Source: Bailinhaonella thermotolerans | GTDB taxonomy: Bacteria; Actinomycetota; Actinomycetes; Streptosporangiales; Streptosporangiaceae | NCBI RefSeq assembly: GCF_003594875.1 | Contig: NZ_QZEY01000002.1 | Coordinates: forward strand, 806,001 to 870,000 | Reading direction: 5' to 3' | Length of the DNA: 64,000 nucleotides | In this document: positions 42,169 through 52,547 of the stretch, in pieces | How positions within the stretch are numbered: position 1 is the first letter of the stretch | Layout of the letters: the number at the start of each line of letters is the position of its first letter | Notes under the pieces: generated by a model | What the model saw: the letters and a program-made list of their open reading frames with translations, nothing else | Told to the model about the DNA's origin: nothing | Database searches by the model: none | Position numbers and translations under genes: made by a program

Positions 42169-43422
42169 TTGCCCGGCTCTCCCCCGCCACCGCCCGGCTC
42201 GCCGCGGCGCTTCCCGGCCGTCCGGCTCGCCGCCCTGGCCGCGGCCGCCCTCCCAACGCTCAACCAGCACTGGCTCCACTGGTGGCCGCCCGGCCTTCGA
42301 TACGACTCCGGGGGGCCGGGCGCGGACGGCGCGGAGGTGGTGTACGAGGAGCGGTACTACGTGCGGGCGCCGGACGGCCGGGCGCTCACGGAGGACGAGG
42401 AAGACCTCGGCGGTCTCCTCGACGGCCGTGGCCTGCCCGGCGGTCCCGGTGAGGTCCGCGGCGGGACGCCGGGGGACGACGCGAGCGTGTCGCACTGGCT
42501 CGGGCTCGACGACCCCGGCGGGCGCGAGCCCGGGTTCCTCGACCTTCTCGTCGGCGGCGACCACGACTACTTCCGCTGGAGCCCCGGCCCGCCCGCGCCG
42601 GTCCCCACGAGGACCGGGGTGATGACGCCCCGGCCGGGCCTCGCCGAGTTCGTGGCGAATGAGGTGATCGAGATCGCGGCCGCCGCCGTCGACTGGGGGC
42701 TCCCGGCCCTCCTCGTGCTCGCCGCCTTTCTGGCCCGGTCCCGTTCCGGGAGCGCCGCGCCGGTCCGGCCCCTGGCCGTCGCGCTGCTCCTCCCCGCCGT
42801 CGTCACGCTCGCCCAGCCCTGCCTCGCCGGGGAGGACGGCGAGCTCCTGCCGCCGGGGAGCGCCGCCTGGCTCGGCGCGGCCCTCTCCTTCGCCGGGCCC
42901 ACCCAGCTCGCCTACGCGGCGGCCGCGATCCTCGCCGGGCTCACCCCCTCCGCGGGCGTCGCGCCCGGCGCGGCTCCGCCGTACCGGCGCAGGCTCCTGG
43001 CGATCGGCGTGGACTGGGCGGTCGTCTGCGTGCTGTCGGAGACGCTCACGGAGGCGCTCGACGTCGCCGGGTTCGGCGGCCTCACCGGCGTCCCGTCCGT
43101 GGGCGGCGCCGGCGAGCTCGCGCCCTGGAACTCACCGCTCGTCCTGGTGCTGTTCCTCTACGGCTGGGGGTTCCGGGGCTGGACCCCCGGCAAGGTCCTC
43201 GCGGGCCTGAGCGCGCAGCGCCGGGGCGCGCCCCTCCCGGCCGGGCGGGCGGCCGTGCGCGCGCTCGTGTGCCCGGTGCTCCTGCTGACGCCCGGATACG
43301 GCGTGGCGCTCCTGCTGGTGGATCTGGGGTGGATGCTGGTGGATCCGGCGCGGCGGTGCCTGCACGACGTGGTCGCGGGCGGCGTCGTGCGCGCGTCTCA
43401 GACCATCGCCTCGTCGCGGTAG
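42169..43422 (+). CDS. RDD family membrane protein with large N-terminal extracytoplasmic segment
   Basis: 417 aa from TTG 42169 (GAAGGA upstream). One membrane segment lies at ~17-35, then about 130 polar acidic residues ([21 protein letters not shown]), then segments at ~175-195, 205-225 and 235-260. A C-terminal RDD domain from ~275 follows: [17 protein letters not shown] holds the Arg-Asp pair, with [15 protein letters not shown] and [18 protein letters not shown] proteins are thought to be small-molecule or ion transport related. It lies antisense in the nadD-rsfS interval, and its 3' end overlaps nadD by 25 bases. Confidence 0.8.
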   Translation: MPGSPPPPPGSPRRFPAVRLAALAAAALPTLNQHWLHWWPPGLRYDSGGPGADGAEVVYEERYYVRAPDGRALTEDEEDLGGLLDGRGLPGGPGEVRGGTPGDDASVSHWLGLDDPGGREPGFLDLLVGGDHDYFRWSPGPPAPVPTRTGVMTPRPGLAEFVANEVIEIAAAAVDWGLPALLVLAAFLARSRSGSAAPVRPLAVALLLPAVVTLAQPCLAGEDGELLPPGSAAWLGAALSFAGPTQLAYAAAAILAGLTPSAGVAPGAAPPYRRRLLAIGVDWAVVCVLSETLTEALDVAGFGGLTGVPSVGGAGELAPWNSPLVLVLFLYGWGFRGWTPGKVLAGLSAQRRGAPLPAGRAAVRALVCPVLLLTPGYGVALLLVDLGWMLVDPARRCLHDVVAGGVVRASQTIASSR

Positions 43423-44030
43423 AGGTTGCGCTTGTTGATGTACTGGACGATGCCGTCGGGGACGAGGTACCAGATGGGCTCGCCCGCCGCCACGCGCTCG
43501 CGGCACTCGGAGGAGGAGATCGCCAGCGCGGGGACCTCGATGAGGCTGACCTTGCCCTCGGGGAGGCCGGGGTCGTGGAGGTGGTGGCCGGGGCGGGTGC
43601 AGCCGATGAAGTGCGCCAGCTCGAACAGCTCCTCGGCGTCCTGCCAGGTCAGTATCTGGGCGAGGGCGTCCGCGCCGGTGATGAAGTAGATGTCCACGTC
43701 GTCGCCGTACTCGGCGCGGACGTCGCGGAGGGTGTCCTTGGTGTAGGTCTCGCCGGGACGGTCCACGTCCACCCGGCTCACCGAGAACCGGGGGTTCGAC
43801 GCGGTCGCTATCACCGTCATGAGGTACCGGTCCTCGGCCCGGGAGACCTCGCGGTCGTTCTTCTGGTACGGCCGGCCGGTCGGCACGAACACCACCTCGT
43901 CGAGGTCGAAGTGATGCGCCACCTCGCTGGCCGCCACCAGGTGACCGTGGTGAATCGGGTCGAACGTCCCGCCCATGACGCCCAGGCGCTTGATGCCGTT
44001 AGAGGCCCCACTCCTCATGTTCTGGGACAC
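43398..44030 (-). CDS. nadD: Nicotinate-nucleotide adenylyltransferase
   Basis: 210 aa. It makes nicotinic acid adenine dinucleotide from NaMN and ATP in NAD synthesis. The nucleotidyltransferase motif [21 protein letters not shown] is at ~17-37, [12 protein letters not shown] follows, and the second motif [20 protein letters not shown] near the end binds ATP. GTG 44030 is used; an ATG 12 bases later (44018) is possible. The start region shares CACTAGCGCC with the 15-bp repeat clusters at 14.4 and 15.9 kb, probably by chance. Its 3' end overlaps the convergent RDD gene. Confidence 0.95.
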   Translation of the reverse strand: MSQNMRSGASNGIKRLGVMGGTFDPIHHGHLVAASEVAHHFDLDEVVFVPTGRPYQKNDREVSRAEDRYLMTVIATASNPRFSVSRVDVDRPGETYTKDTLRDVRAEYGDDVDIYFITGADALAQILTWQDAEELFELAHFIGCTRPGHHLHDPGLPEGKVSLIEVPALAISSSECRERVAAGEPIWYLVPDGIVQYINKRNLYRDEAMV

Positions 44031-44265
44031 TAGCGCCTCGTCCGCGGAGAACGCCTACCGCCCCCCGCCGGAACCGCCTCTGCGGTCTCCGCCGCCCCTG
44101 GAGCCGCGCCCGCCCCGCCCGCGAGGCCCGGGGGGCGGACTTCACCCGTCCTTGTAAACCCCATCGCCTCGTCTTGTCAGGATCTTACGGCCAGGCGGGA
44201 GCGGGTACGGCTCGCGCCATGCCGGGTGACGGGAACTCTGGGAAGCGCCGGAGCGTCGACATAGC

Positions 44266-45297
44266 ATGCCCGATATGACCTCCACGCCGGATCGCAACCG
44301 GGTGCGCTTCCCCGGAATCAGCTCCCGAGCATACGAACACCCCGCCGACCGCTCGGCGCTCGTGGCGATGCGCAGCCTCTCCGGGTTCGACTCGGTGCTC
44401 AAGCGCATGGCCGGGCTGTTCAGCGAGCGCCGCCTTCGCCTGATGTTCCTCGCGTCGGCCGTGCGCACCTCCGAGACCCAGTTCCGCGGCCTGCACGACA
44501 TGGGCCGCGACGCCGCCTACATCCTCGACCTGCACCGCATCCCGGAGCTCTACGTCCAGCAGGACCCCAAGGCGTACGCCATGGCGATCGGCTTCGACGA
44601 GCCGTTCATCGTGGTCTCCTCCGGCATGCTCGACCTGTACGACGAGGAGGAGCTGCGGTTCATCGTCGGGCACGAGACCGGGCACATCCTGTCGGGCCAC
44701 GCCGTCTACGGCACCATGCTCGCCATCCTCACCCGGCTCGCGACCCGCGTGGCGTGGATCCCGCTCGGCTACATCGGCCTGCGGATCATCGTCACCGCGC
44801 TGGAGGAGTGGCAGCGCAAGGCCGAGCTGTCCTCCGACCGCGCGGGCCTGCTCGCCGGGCAGGACCCCGACGCCGCGCTGCGCGCGCTGATGAAGATGGC
44901 CGGCGGGTCGCGGCTGCACGAGATGAACACCGAGGCGTTCATGGACCAGGCCCGCGAGTACGACACCGCGGGTGACGTGCGCGACGGCCTCCTCAAGGTC
45001 CTCAACCTGATCGGGACCACCCACCCGTTCGCGGTCTCCCGCTTCGCCGAGCTGGACCGCTGGCGCCGCGGCGGGGAGTACGACCGCATCCTCGCCGGCG
45101 ACTACCCCCGCCGCGCCGACGACGCGCAGGCCAAGATCTCCGAAGAGGTCAAGAACGCCGCCAAGTCCTACCGCGAGTCCTGGGCCCAGTCGCAGGACCC
45201 CTTCGTGGGCCTGGTCCGCGACGTCGCCGAGGGCGTGGTCAGCGCGGGCGAGCGCATCTTCACCCGCATGACCGGCCGCGGCGGCTCCGGCTCCTGA
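44266..45297 (+). CDS. M48 family zinc metallopeptidase (HtpX-like)
   Basis: 343 aa; ATG 44266 or 44275, no strong ribosome site. The zinc motif is FIVGHETGHILSGHAVYG (HExxH, residues ~143-147) and the third ligand lies in AELSSDRAGLLAGQDP. A hydrophobic segment at ~153-180 (AILTRLATRVAWIPLGYIGLRIIVTAL) sits between them, so the enzyme may be membrane-associated. M48 peptidases degrade misfolded membrane proteins; this group (MPDMTSTPDRNRVRFPGIS start) is common in actinomycetes and poorly studied. It lies antisense between nadD and proA and shares a terminator with proA. Confidence 0.88.
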   Translation: MPDMTSTPDRNRVRFPGISSRAYEHPADRSALVAMRSLSGFDSVLKRMAGLFSERRLRLMFLASAVRTSETQFRGLHDMGRDAAYILDLHRIPELYVQQDPKAYAMAIGFDEPFIVVSSGMLDLYDEEELRFIVGHETGHILSGHAVYGTMLAILTRLATRVAWIPLGYIGLRIIVTALEEWQRKAELSSDRAGLLAGQDPDAALRALMKMAGGSRLHEMNTEAFMDQAREYDTAGDVRDGLLKVLNLIGTTHPFAVSRFAELDRWRRGGEYDRILAGDYPRRADDAQAKISEEVKNAAKSYRESWAQSQDPFVGLVRDVAEGVVSAGERIFTRMTGRGGSGS

Positions 45298-45317
45298 GCC
45301 CCGCCCCGCCCGCTCCC

Positions 45318-45353
45318 GAGAAGGGCTCCCTCCCCCCGAGGCGAGCCCTTCTC
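45318..45353. terminator. Terminator after the M48 peptidase gene
   Basis: A perfect 11-bp stem GAGAAGGGCTC/GAGCCCTTCTC (45318-45328 with 45343-45353) around a 14-base loop. It lies 20 bases past the M48 stop and about 105 bases beyond the convergent proA stop; it probably serves both. Confidence 0.7.
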
Positions 45354-45457
45354 CCGTCTCACCCGGCCACCTTTACGTTGTAGATCACGAATTTGCCGCC
45401 GTACCCGGACACGGCGGCGGCCCGCTCCGCCGGGGGCGGGGCGGGCCGGAGGGCGCG

Positions 45458-46714
45458 TCAGGCGCGGATGTGGCCGTCGCCGGTCACGACGTACTTGGTG
45501 CTGGTCAGCTCGGGGAGGCCCATGGGGCCGCGGGCGTGCAGCTTCTGGGTGCTGATGCCGATCTCCGCGCCGAAGCCGAACTCGCCGCCGTCGGTGAAAC
45601 GGGTGCTGGCGTTGACGACGACCGCGGCGGAGTCCACCAGGGAGACGAAGCGGCGGGCGGCGGGCTGGGAGCGGGTGATGATCGCGTCGGTGTGGCCGGA
45701 GCCGTAGCGGCGGATGTGGGCCACCGCGTCCTCCAGGCCGTCCACCACCGCTGCCGCGATGTCGAGGGAGAGGTACTCGGTGGCCCAGTCCTCCTCCGTG
45801 GCCGGGACCACGTCGGCGCTGTACTCGGCCACGCGCTTGTCGCCGTGGACCGTCACCCCCGCCTCGGCCAGCGCGGCCAGCGCCCGGGGGAGGAAGCCGG
45901 GGGCCGCGTCCCGGTGGACGAGCAGGGTCTCGGCGGCGTTGCACACCGAGCAGCGCTGGGTCTTGGAGTTGAGCAGGATCGACAGGGCCATGTCGAGGTC
46001 GGCCTCGGCGTCCACGTAGACGTGGCAGACGCCGACGCCGGTCTCGATCACGGGCACGACCGAGTTCTCCACGACCGAGTTGATCAGGGACGCGCCGCCG
46101 CGCGGGATCAGCACGTCGACGAGACCGCGGGCCTTCATGAGGTGCTGGACGGACTCGCGCGAGGTGCCGGGGACGAGCTGGACCGCCTCGGCGGGCACGC
46201 CGGTGCCGCGCAGGGCGTCCCGCATGATCTCGACGAGCGCGGTGTTGGAGGAGTAGGCCGAGGAGGAGCCGCGCAGCAGCGCGACGTTGCCGCTCTTCAG
46301 GCAGAGGGCGGCGGCGTCCACGGTGACGTTGGGGCGGCCCTCGTAGATGATGCCGACCACGCCCAGCGGCACCCGGATCTGGCGCAGCTCCAGGCCGTTG
46401 GGCAGCACCGAGCCGCGCACCACCTCGCCCACGGGGTCGGGCAGCCCGGCCACGTGGCGCACGGCGTCGGCGATCGCGGCGATCCGGTCCTCGTCGAGAC
46501 GCAGCCGGTCGATCATCGCGGCGCTCGTGCCGTTCTCGCGGGCGCGGGCGACGTCCTCGGCGTTCGCGGCCACGATCTCGGCGGAGCGCTCCACCAGCGC
46601 GTCGGCCAGGACGCGCAGCGCGGCGTCCTTGACCGAGCGCGGCAGCGGCGCCAGCTCGGCGGCGGCGTCCTTGGCGCGTCGCGCCACGTCGAGAAACTGC
46701 TCTGCCTCGGTCAT
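45458..46714 (-). CDS. proA: Gamma-glutamyl phosphate reductase
   Basis: 418 aa from ATG 46714 with GGAGG five bases upstream. It reduces gamma-glutamyl phosphate with NADPH to glutamate semialdehyde in proline synthesis. Typical motifs: [49 protein letters not shown], the catalytic Cys in [15 protein letters not shown], and [23 protein letters not shown]. The length matches the family (~415). It lies 110 bases after proB on the same strand. Confidence 0.97.
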   Translation of the reverse strand: MTEAEQFLDVARRAKDAAAELAPLPRSVKDAALRVLADALVERSAEIVAANAEDVARARENGTSAAMIDRLRLDEDRIAAIADAVRHVAGLPDPVGEVVRGSVLPNGLELRQIRVPLGVVGIIYEGRPNVTVDAAALCLKSGNVALLRGSSSAYSSNTALVEIMRDALRGTGVPAEAVQLVPGTSRESVQHLMKARGLVDVLIPRGGASLINSVVENSVVPVIETGVGVCHVYVDAEADLDMALSILLNSKTQRCSVCNAAETLLVHRDAAPGFLPRALAALAEAGVTVHGDKRVAEYSADVVPATEEDWATEYLSLDIAAAVVDGLEDAVAHIRRYGSGHTDAIITRSQPAARRFVSLVDSAAVVVNASTRFTDGGEFGFGAEIGISTQKLHARGPMGLPELTSTKYVVTGDGHIRA

Positions 46715-46824
46715 CACGGCCTCCACGGGCTGATGGAGCTCAGGGGACTGTCTCGGGATCGGATCGCGAGCCGGGCGCGCCGCCGCGCGGCGCCCCCGGT
46801 CCCGGCGGGCGCCGTCGGCCGCCG

Positions 46825-47955
46825 TCACGGTGTGAGCACAACGATATCGTCGCGGTGAATGAGTTCGCGTTCGTACTCGGGCCCCAGCTCGGCGGCCAGG
46901 TCGCGGGTGGAGCGGCCCAGCAGCCCCGGGATCTCGCCGGCGTCGAAGTTCACCAGGCCCCGGGCGACCACCTCCCCCGCCGGGCCGCACAGGTCCACCG
47001 GGTCCCCGGCCGCGAAGTCGCCGTCCACCCCGGTCACCCCGGCGGGCAGCAGCGACTTGCGCCGCTCCACCACCGCCTCCACGGCCCCGGCGTCGAGCGA
47101 GAGCCTCCCGCGGCCGGTCGCGGCGTGGGCCAGCCAGAGCAGGCGGGTGCCCGGGTGCTGGCCCGCCGGGTGGAAGAACGTGCCCACGTCGTCGCGCCCG
47201 TCGAGCGCGGCGGCGGCGTGCGCCGCGGCGGTGAGCACGACCGGCACGCCCGCGCCGGTGGCGATGCGCGCCGCCTGCACCTTGGTGATCATGCCGCCGG
47301 TGCCGACGCGGCCGGACCTGCCCAGCTCGACGCCCTCCAGGTCGGCGGGCCCGCGCACCTCGCTCAGCCGCCGGGCGCCGGGCCGCCGCGGATCCCCGTC
47401 GTACAGCGCGTCCACGTCGGACAGCAGCACGAGCCCCTCGGCGTGCACCAGGTGCGACACCAGCGCCGCGAGCCGGTCGTTGTCGCCGAAGCGGATCTCG
47501 TCGGTGGCCACCGTGTCGTTCTCGTTGACCACCGGCACGATGCCCAGCTCCAGCAGCCGCACCAGCGTCCGCTGGGCGTTGCGGTGGTGCGACCGGCGGA
47601 TCATGTCGTCGGCGGTGAGCAGCACCTGGCCCACGCGCAGGCCGTACCGGGCGAAGGAGGAGGTGTAGCGCGCGACCAGCACGCCCTGCCCGACCGAGGC
47701 CGCGGCCTGCTGGGTGGCCAGGTCGCGCGGCCGGGCGGTGAGCCCGAGTGGGCCGAGCCCGGCGGCGATGGCCCCGGAGGACACGAGGACGACCTGGGCG
47801 CCGGCGAGCCTGCGCCGCGCGAGCACGTCCACGAGGGCGTCCACCCGGTCCCCGTCGATCGTGCCCTGCGGGGTGGTCAGGGAGGACGATCCCACCTTGA
47901 CCACGACGCGGCCCGCCTTCGCCAGCGACTCGCGCGACGCCCCGGGGTCGATCAC
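46825..47955 (-). CDS. proB: Glutamate 5-kinase
   Basis: 376 aa from GTG 47955, with AGGAG six bases upstream; the in-frame ATG at 47973 lacks a ribosome site. It phosphorylates glutamate, the committed and proline-inhibited step. The amino-acid kinase domain shows [61 protein letters not shown] and [17 protein letters not shown]-terminal PUA domain (~280-376; [23 protein letters not shown]) is present. It follows obg by 26 bases, the usual actinobacterial arrangement. Confidence 0.96.
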   Translation of the reverse strand: MIDPGASRESLAKAGRVVVKVGSSSLTTPQGTIDGDRVDALVDVLARRRLAGAQVVLVSSGAIAAGLGPLGLTARPRDLATQQAAASVGQGVLVARYTSSFARYGLRVGQVLLTADDMIRRSHHRNAQRTLVRLLELGIVPVVNENDTVATDEIRFGDNDRLAALVSHLVHAEGLVLLSDVDALYDGDPRRPGARRLSEVRGPADLEGVELGRSGRVGTGGMITKVQAARIATGAGVPVVLTAAAHAAAALDGRDDVGTFFHPAGQHPGTRLLWLAHAATGRGRLSLDAGAVEAVVERRKSLLPAGVTGVDGDFAAGDPVDLCGPAGEVVARGLVNFDAGEIPGLLGRSTRDLAAELGPEYERELIHRDDIVVLTP

Positions 47956-47981
47956 CGTGCGCTCCTGTCTCATGGGGAGGT

Positions 47982-49346
47982 TCAGTTGATGCGGTTGTCG
48001 GTGCCCCGCGGCCCGAGGTGGGCGGCGGAGGCGTCCAGGGACGGCTCCCAGTCGAAGACGTAGCCGTCCTCCTCCGAGCCGATGACGACCTCGGCGCCGG
48101 CCTCGGCCCCGGCCTCGCGCAGGGCCTCCTCGATGCCCAGGCGGTTGAGCCGGTCGGCCAGGTAGCCCACGGCCTCGTCGTTGGCGAAGTCGGTCTGCCG
48201 GATCCACCGCCTCGGCTTGGCGCCGGTGACCAGGAAGGAGTTCTCGCCGGTGCGCCGCACCTCGAACTCCTGCCCGCCGAGCTGGCGGGGCCGGATGACC
48301 AGCCGCGTCGGCTCCTCCACGGGCGCGGCGGCGCGGGCGGCGGCGACCATCTCGCCCATGGCGTACGACAGCTCGCGCAGCCCCTCGCGGGACGCGGCGG
48401 AGATGACGAAGACGCGCAGCCCCCGCTCCTCCAGCATCGGCTTGACCAGCTCGGCCAGCTCGCGCGCCTCGGGCACGTCGGCCTTGTTCAGTACGGCGAG
48501 GCGGGGGCGGTCCGCGAGCTCGCCGTACGCCGCGAGCTCGGCCTCGATCACCTCGAAGTCGCTGACCGGGTCGCGGCCCGGCTCCTGGGTGGCGCAGTCG
48601 AGCACGTGCACCAGCGTGGAGGAACGCTCCACGTGGCGCAGGAACTCAAGGCCCAGGCCCTTGCCCTCGGACGCGCCGGGGATCAGCCCGGGCACGTCGG
48701 CGACGGTGAAGACGGTCTCGCCCGCGGTGACGACGCCCAGATTGGGCACGAGCGTCGTGAACGGGTAGTCGGCGATCTTGGGCCGGGCCGCGGAGAGCGC
48801 GGCGACCAGCGAGGACTTGCCGGCGTTGGGGAAGCCGACGAGCGCGACGTCCGCGAGCGTCTTCAGCTCCAGCGTGACGTCGAGCGCCTCGCCCTCCTCG
48901 CCGAGCAGGGCGAAACCGGGGGCCTTGCGCTTGGCGGTGGCGAGCGCGGCGTTGCCCAGCCCGCCGTGGCCGCCCTGGGCGACGACGTAGCGGGTGCCGG
49001 CGCCGACCAGGTCCACGAGCACCTCGCCGGTCCTGGCGTCCTTGACCACGGTGCCGTTCGGGACGGGCAGCACGACGTCCTCGCCGTTGGCGCCGTCCCG
49101 GTTGCCGCCGGCGCCCTGCTTGCCGTTGCCGGCCTTGCGGTGCGGGCGGCGGTGGTAGTCGAGGAGGGTCGCGGTGTTGGGGTCGACCTCCAGGATCACG
49201 TCCCCGCCGCGCCCGCCGTTGCCCCCGTCGGGGCCGCCGAGCGGCTTGAACTTCTCCCGGTGCACGGAGGCGCAGCCGTTCCCCCCGTCGCCCGCCTTGA
49301 CGTGCAGGACGACCTGGTCCACGAACTGCCTGCTGTGATCGGCCAC
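47982..49346 (-). CDS. obg: GTPase Obg/CgtA
   Basis: 454 aa from GTG 49346, GGAGGGGAAGCA just upstream. A ribosome-assembly and stress GTPase acting on the 50S subunit. The Obg fold with Gly-rich turns ([21 protein letters not shown]) covers ~1-160. The G domain shows G1 [10 protein letters not shown]2 [13 protein letters not shown]3 [10 protein letters not shown]4 NKAD and G5 SAAS. A C-terminal OCT domain (~345-425, [25 protein letters not shown]) follows, with a ~30-residue tail. It stands between rpmA and proB in the standard order. Confidence 0.97.
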   Translation of the reverse strand: MADHSRQFVDQVVLHVKAGDGGNGCASVHREKFKPLGGPDGGNGGRGGDVILEVDPNTATLLDYHRRPHRKAGNGKQGAGGNRDGANGEDVVLPVPNGTVVKDARTGEVLVDLVGAGTRYVVAQGGHGGLGNAALATAKRKAPGFALLGEEGEALDVTLELKTLADVALVGFPNAGKSSLVAALSAARPKIADYPFTTLVPNLGVVTAGETVFTVADVPGLIPGASEGKGLGLEFLRHVERSSTLVHVLDCATQEPGRDPVSDFEVIEAELAAYGELADRPRLAVLNKADVPEARELAELVKPMLEERGLRVFVISAASREGLRELSYAMGEMVAAARAAAPVEEPTRLVIRPRQLGGQEFEVRRTGENSFLVTGAKPRRWIRQTDFANDEAVGYLADRLNRLGIEEALREAGAEAGAEVVIGSEEDGYVFDWEPSLDASAAHLGPRGTDNRIN

Positions 49347-49491
49347 TGCTTCCCCTCCTGGTTCCGGGTCCCGGTGCGTCCGCGCCCCGGAGTCCGGGGC
49401 GTCCGGTGACGGAGACCCCGGTTGCGAATCGCCGCGCCGTCCCGGGCCCCCGCGCGGGGGCCGCCGGTGAACGGCGTCTTCAGCGAAACAA

Positions 49492-49523
49492 CAAGGGCGG
49501 ATCGGTTATTCGATCCGCCCTTG
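49492..49523 (-). terminator. Intrinsic terminator of rplU-rpmA
   Basis: A perfect 13-bp stem CAAGGGCGGATCG/CGATCCGCCCTTG around a 6-base loop, followed on the minus strand by TTGTTGTTTCG. It lies 27 bases past the rpmA stop and separates the ribosomal genes from obg. Confidence 0.9.
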
Positions 49524-49549
49524 CTCTACGTCGTTTCCGTATCGCGGAT

Positions 49550-49807
49550 CTACTCCGCGACCGGGACGATGCTCACGGCGCGCCGGCCACGCTTGTTGCC
49601 GAACTCGACGTGGCCCGCGACCAGCGCGAACAGCGTGTCGTCACCGCCACGGCCGACGTTGTCGCCGGGGTGGAAGTGGGTGCCACGCTGACGGATGATG
49701 ATCTCACCCGCGTTCACGAGCTGGCCGCCGAAGCGCTTCACGCCCAGGCGCTGGGCGTTGGAGTCCCGGCCGTTCCGAGTGGAGGAGGCGCCCTTCTTGT
49801 GTGCCAT
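49550..49807 (-). CDS. rpmA: 50S ribosomal protein L27
   Basis: 85 aa, full length. It lies near the peptidyl-transferase centre. The N-terminus [20 protein letters not shown] is the actinobacterial form without a cleavable extension. Then [20 protein letters not shown] and [22 protein letters not shown] follow family consensus. The ATG at 49807 is preceded by GGTAGAGAGCCAG. It follows rplU by 12 bases and is co-transcribed with it. Confidence 0.98.
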   Translation of the reverse strand: MAHKKGASSTRNGRDSNAQRLGVKRFGGQLVNAGEIIIRQRGTHFHPGDNVGRGGDDTLFALVAGHVEFGNKRGRRAVSIVPVAE

Positions 49808-49819
49808 CTGGCTCTCTAC

Positions 49820-50134
49820 CTACTTCCCGGAGTTGATGCCGGTGACCTTCACCTGGGTGTACCGCTGGCGGTGACCCTGGCGCTTCTTGTAACCGGTCTT
49901 GTTCTTGTACTTCAAAATGTTGATCTTCGGGCCCTTGGTCTCGCCGAGGATCTCGGCGGTGACCTGGTAGGCACCGAGAGCTGCCCGGTCGCTGGTGACA
50001 TCGCCGCCGTCGACGACGAGAACCGCCGGCAGCGTCACCGTGGAACCGACCTCGCCGGAGACCTTGTCGACCTCGACGACGTCACCGACGGACACCTTCT
50101 GCTGCCTGCCGCCGCAACGAACGATCGCGTACAC
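49820..50134 (-). CDS. rplU: 50S ribosomal protein L21
   Basis: 104 aa from GTG 50134 (AGAAGG upstream). [25 protein letters not shown] is the conserved start; the C-terminal [26 protein letters not shown] binds 23S rRNA. It heads the rplU-rpmA operon. A promoter-like pair lies about 125 bases upstream, leaving a leader that may contain an autoregulatory structure; no defined riboswitch is recognised. Confidence 0.98.
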   Translation of the reverse strand: MYAIVRCGGRQQKVSVGDVVEVDKVSGEVGSTVTLPAVLVVDGGDVTSDRAALGAYQVTAEILGETKGPKINILKYKNKTGYKKRQGHRQRYTQVKVTGINSGK

Positions 50135-50258
50135 CGCGGAACCCTTCTACTGGCCTTAGTTTCGATCAGTCGCGCATCCAGCGTCCCAGGGTCGAAGAGG
50201 ACCACCTACGGGGTAAGGCCGGGAGGCGCGAAAGCAAGGCACGCCATAGACGCACTGC

Positions 50259-50288
50259 TGACTAAGAGTACCGGATGGATCGGGTCAA
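50259..50288 (-). promoter_or_regulatory. Candidate rplU promoter
   Basis: Minus strand: -35 TTGACC (50288-50283), 18-base spacer, -10 TAGTCA (50264-50259). The -35 is near consensus and the -10 fair. It overlaps the end of the ABC permease gene and would give a leader of about 120 bases. Confidence 0.5.
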
Positions 50289-51493
50289 GGTCGAACCGAC
50301 CGGGACTCCCGCCCGCCCAGCGCCTCCTTGAACGATACCGTGCCGCCCATCCGCAGCACTCCCCCCTCGTAGATGCGCCCGGCCAGCACCATCAGGCCCG
50401 CGACCGCCGCGGCCGCGAGCGCCAGCGCGACCGGCGCCTCCCACGGGTCGGCGTATCCGGCGACCTGCCGCACCGGCTGGATCATCGCGGAGAACGGCGG
50501 GATGATCCCGAGCACCCGCGCGATCATGTTGTCCGGGGCGTTCATCGCCCACAGCGCCCCGAAGAACGACACCATGACCAGCATCATCATCGGCCCGGTG
50601 ACGCTCTGGAGCTCCTCCTGCCGTGACACCCGCGCCGCGCCGGTGGCGAACAGGCAGGCGTACAGCAGGTAGCCGAGCAGGAACCAGCCGACCAGCGTGA
50701 ACGCCGAGCCGCCCAGCACCCCCAGGGGCAGGTCCACCGACCCGGTCAGCCGCACGGCCACCAGCCCCACCGCGATCACCAGGACGAGCTGGATCAGCCC
50801 GAGCAGCCCGATGCCGAGCACCTTGCCCGCGAGCAGGACCCGCGCCCGCATGGTGGCCAGCAGCAGCTCCACGACGCGGCTGGACTTCTCCTCCACCACG
50901 CCCATGGCCACCCACATGCCGTATCCGATGATCTGCCCGTACAGCAGGATGACCGCGAAGAACGCGACCCCCTTGCGGGCGTCCGCGCCGGGGTCGGGCG
51001 GGTCGAGCGCGGTCACCTGGAGCGGCGGCGGGGACAGCGCCTCCCGCGCCTTGTCCGGGGCCACGCCCAGGGACTCCACGCGCTGCTCGGCGGCCGTCCG
51101 CGCGTGCGCGCCCTGGAGCAGCGCGCCCAGCACCGGGTCCAGCTCGCTCCGCACGATCACGCGCCCGTTCACCACGGCGGCGTCCAGATCGCCGCCGGAG
51201 ACCTCCGCCCGCGCCGCCGCCTCGCTCGGCACCGACCGCGCCCGCACGTCCTCCCGCTGCTGCCCGGCCGCGCCCGTCACCGCCTCGGCCAGCCGCGACT
51301 CCCCGGGCCCGAAGCCCACCCGATGGGTGCCGTCGCCGCCGATCACCGCGGGCAGCACGGCCACGCCGACCAGGATCAGCAGCGTGACCAGCGTCGAGAC
51401 CATGAACGACCGCTGCCGCAGCCGTTCCACCAGCTCCCGGCGCGCGACCAGCCGGATCCCCGTCCAGGCCGGCAGCCTCCCGTTCGCCGTCAT
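50285..51493 (-). CDS. ABC-2 type transporter permease (NatB-like)
   Basis: 402 aa from ATG 51493. A first membrane segment at ~28-48 (MVSTLVTLLILVGVAVLPAV) is followed by a ~130-residue extracytoplasmic domain, then five or six segments from ~175 (FFAVILLYGQIIGYGMWVAMG, VLGIGLLGLIQLVLVIAVGLVAV, PLGVLGGSAFTLVGWFLLGYLL, GPMMMLVMVSFFGALWAM, VALALAAAAVAGLMVLAG). The EEKSSRVVELLLAT coupling helix is typical of NatB/ABC-2 exporters. It is paired with the ATPase gene 85 bases upstream. Export of sodium, peptide or drug is possible. Confidence 0.88.
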   Translation of the reverse strand: MTANGRLPAWTGIRLVARRELVERLRQRSFMVSTLVTLLILVGVAVLPAVIGGDGTHRVGFGPGESRLAEAVTGAAGQQREDVRARSVPSEAAARAEVSGGDLDAAVVNGRVIVRSELDPVLGALLQGAHARTAAEQRVESLGVAPDKAREALSPPPLQVTALDPPDPGADARKGVAFFAVILLYGQIIGYGMWVAMGVVEEKSSRVVELLLATMRARVLLAGKVLGIGLLGLIQLVLVIAVGLVAVRLTGSVDLPLGVLGGSAFTLVGWFLLGYLLYACLFATGAARVSRQEELQSVTGPMMMLVMVSFFGALWAMNAPDNMIARVLGIIPPFSAMIQPVRQVAGYADPWEAPVALALAAAAVAGLMVLAGRIYEGGVLRMGGTVSFKEALGGRESRSVRP

Positions 51494-51514
51494 CGCTCCC
51501 CCTCCGCGCCCCGC

Positions 51515-51550
51515 GCCGCCGTACGGCATGGGCCCGCCGTACGGCAGGAG
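51515..51550. repeat. Two CCGTACGG palindromes between ABC ATPase and permease genes
   Basis: CCGCCGTACGGCA occurs twice, 16 bases apart (octamers near 51522 and 51538), in the 85-base spacer of the transporter operon. The copies are nearly identical over 13 bases. Confidence 0.6.
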
Positions 51551-51578
51551 CCCGCGGCGCCGTTCGCGCCCATCGTGA

Positions 51579-52460
51579 TCATTCGGCCACCACCTCGCGG
51601 AACAGGTCGGTGAGGGAGGGCTTGACCGGGGTGAACTCGCGCACGGGGCCGGCGGCGCGGGCGGCGTCGAGCAGGAGCTGCTCGTCCACGCCGTGGGCCA
51701 GCTCGGCCACCACGACGTCGCCGCGGCGCTCGATCACCGTCACGCCCGCCAGGTCCGCGGCCCAGCCCCCCGTCGCCTCGACGCGGTACCGCCGGGGGCG
51801 GCCGTCGCCGCGCAGGTCCTCGATCGTGCCGGCGGCGACCATGCGCCCGTCCCGCACGATGCCCACGGCGTCGCACATGCGCTCGACCAGGTCGAGCTGG
51901 TGGCTGGAGAAGACGACCGGCTTGCCGGCCGCGGCCTGGCCCTTGAGCGCCTCGGCGAGCACGTCCACCCCGACCGGGTCGAGGCCGGAGAACGGCTCGT
52001 CGAGGACGAGCACCTCGGGGTCGTGCACGAGGGCCGCGGCGAGCTGGACCCGCTGCTGGTTGCCCAGCGACAGCTCCTCCACCCGGTCGCCGGCCCGCGC
52101 GGACACGCCCAGCTCCTCCAGCCACCGCGCGGCGGCGGCGCGGGCGTCGCGGCGGCTCGCCCCGTGCAGCTCGGCCAGGTAGCCCACCTGGTCCAGGACC
52201 CGCATCTTGGGGTAGAGCCCGCGCTCCTCCGGCATGTACCCGAAACGGCGCACGGTGTCCCGGTCCACCCGGGAGCCGCGCCAGCGCACCTCGCCGGAGT
52301 CGGGCGCGAGCACGCCGAGGACGATGCGCATGGTCGTGGTCTTGCCCGCGCCGTTGCGGCCCACGAAGCCGTACATCCGGCCCGGCTCGACGGAGAACGA
52401 CAGGCCGTCCAGCGCGACGACGTCGCCGTACCGTTTGCGCAGAGAGTCTATTTCGAGCAC
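51579..52460 (-). CDS. ABC transporter ATP-binding protein (NatA-like)
   Basis: 293 aa from GTG 52460. Walker A GRNGAGKTTTMR (~35-46), Q/P loop YMPEERGLYPKM, signature LSLGNQQRVQLAAALV (a Gln-Gln variant of LSGGQ), Walker B VLVLDEPFSGLDP and the switch His in VVFSSHQLDLVE. The C-terminal DUF4162 (~215-290) is typical of NatA-type exporters. Together with the downstream permease it forms a two-gene efflux system. It lies between rne and rplU, where most relatives have no such genes, so the pair is probably an insertion into the core region. Confidence 0.92.
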   Translation of the reverse strand: MLEIDSLRKRYGDVVALDGLSFSVEPGRMYGFVGRNGAGKTTTMRIVLGVLAPDSGEVRWRGSRVDRDTVRRFGYMPEERGLYPKMRVLDQVGYLAELHGASRRDARAAAARWLEELGVSARAGDRVEELSLGNQQRVQLAAALVHDPEVLVLDEPFSGLDPVGVDVLAEALKGQAAAGKPVVFSSHQLDLVERMCDAVGIVRDGRMVAAGTIEDLRGDGRPRRYRVEATGGWAADLAGVTVIERRGDVVVAELAHGVDEQLLLDAARAAGPVREFTPVKPSLTDLFREVVAE

Positions 52461-52547
52461 GAGAACACCCTATGACCCGCGATCAGGGCTGACCACGGGC
52501 CATAGGGCGCACGGTTTCCGGGGGCCTCCGGGTCAGGCCCCCGTCTC

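Noticed and set aside
44027-44036. Extra copy of the 15-bp repeat at the nadD start
   Set aside because: Only CACTAGCGCC matches; neighbouring units and the AGTGGGTT tail are missing, so chance is sufficient.
50135-50258. Riboswitch or defined ribosomal-protein leader upstream of rplU
   Set aside because: A leader of suitable length exists, but I could not fold it by eye into a recognised conserved structure.
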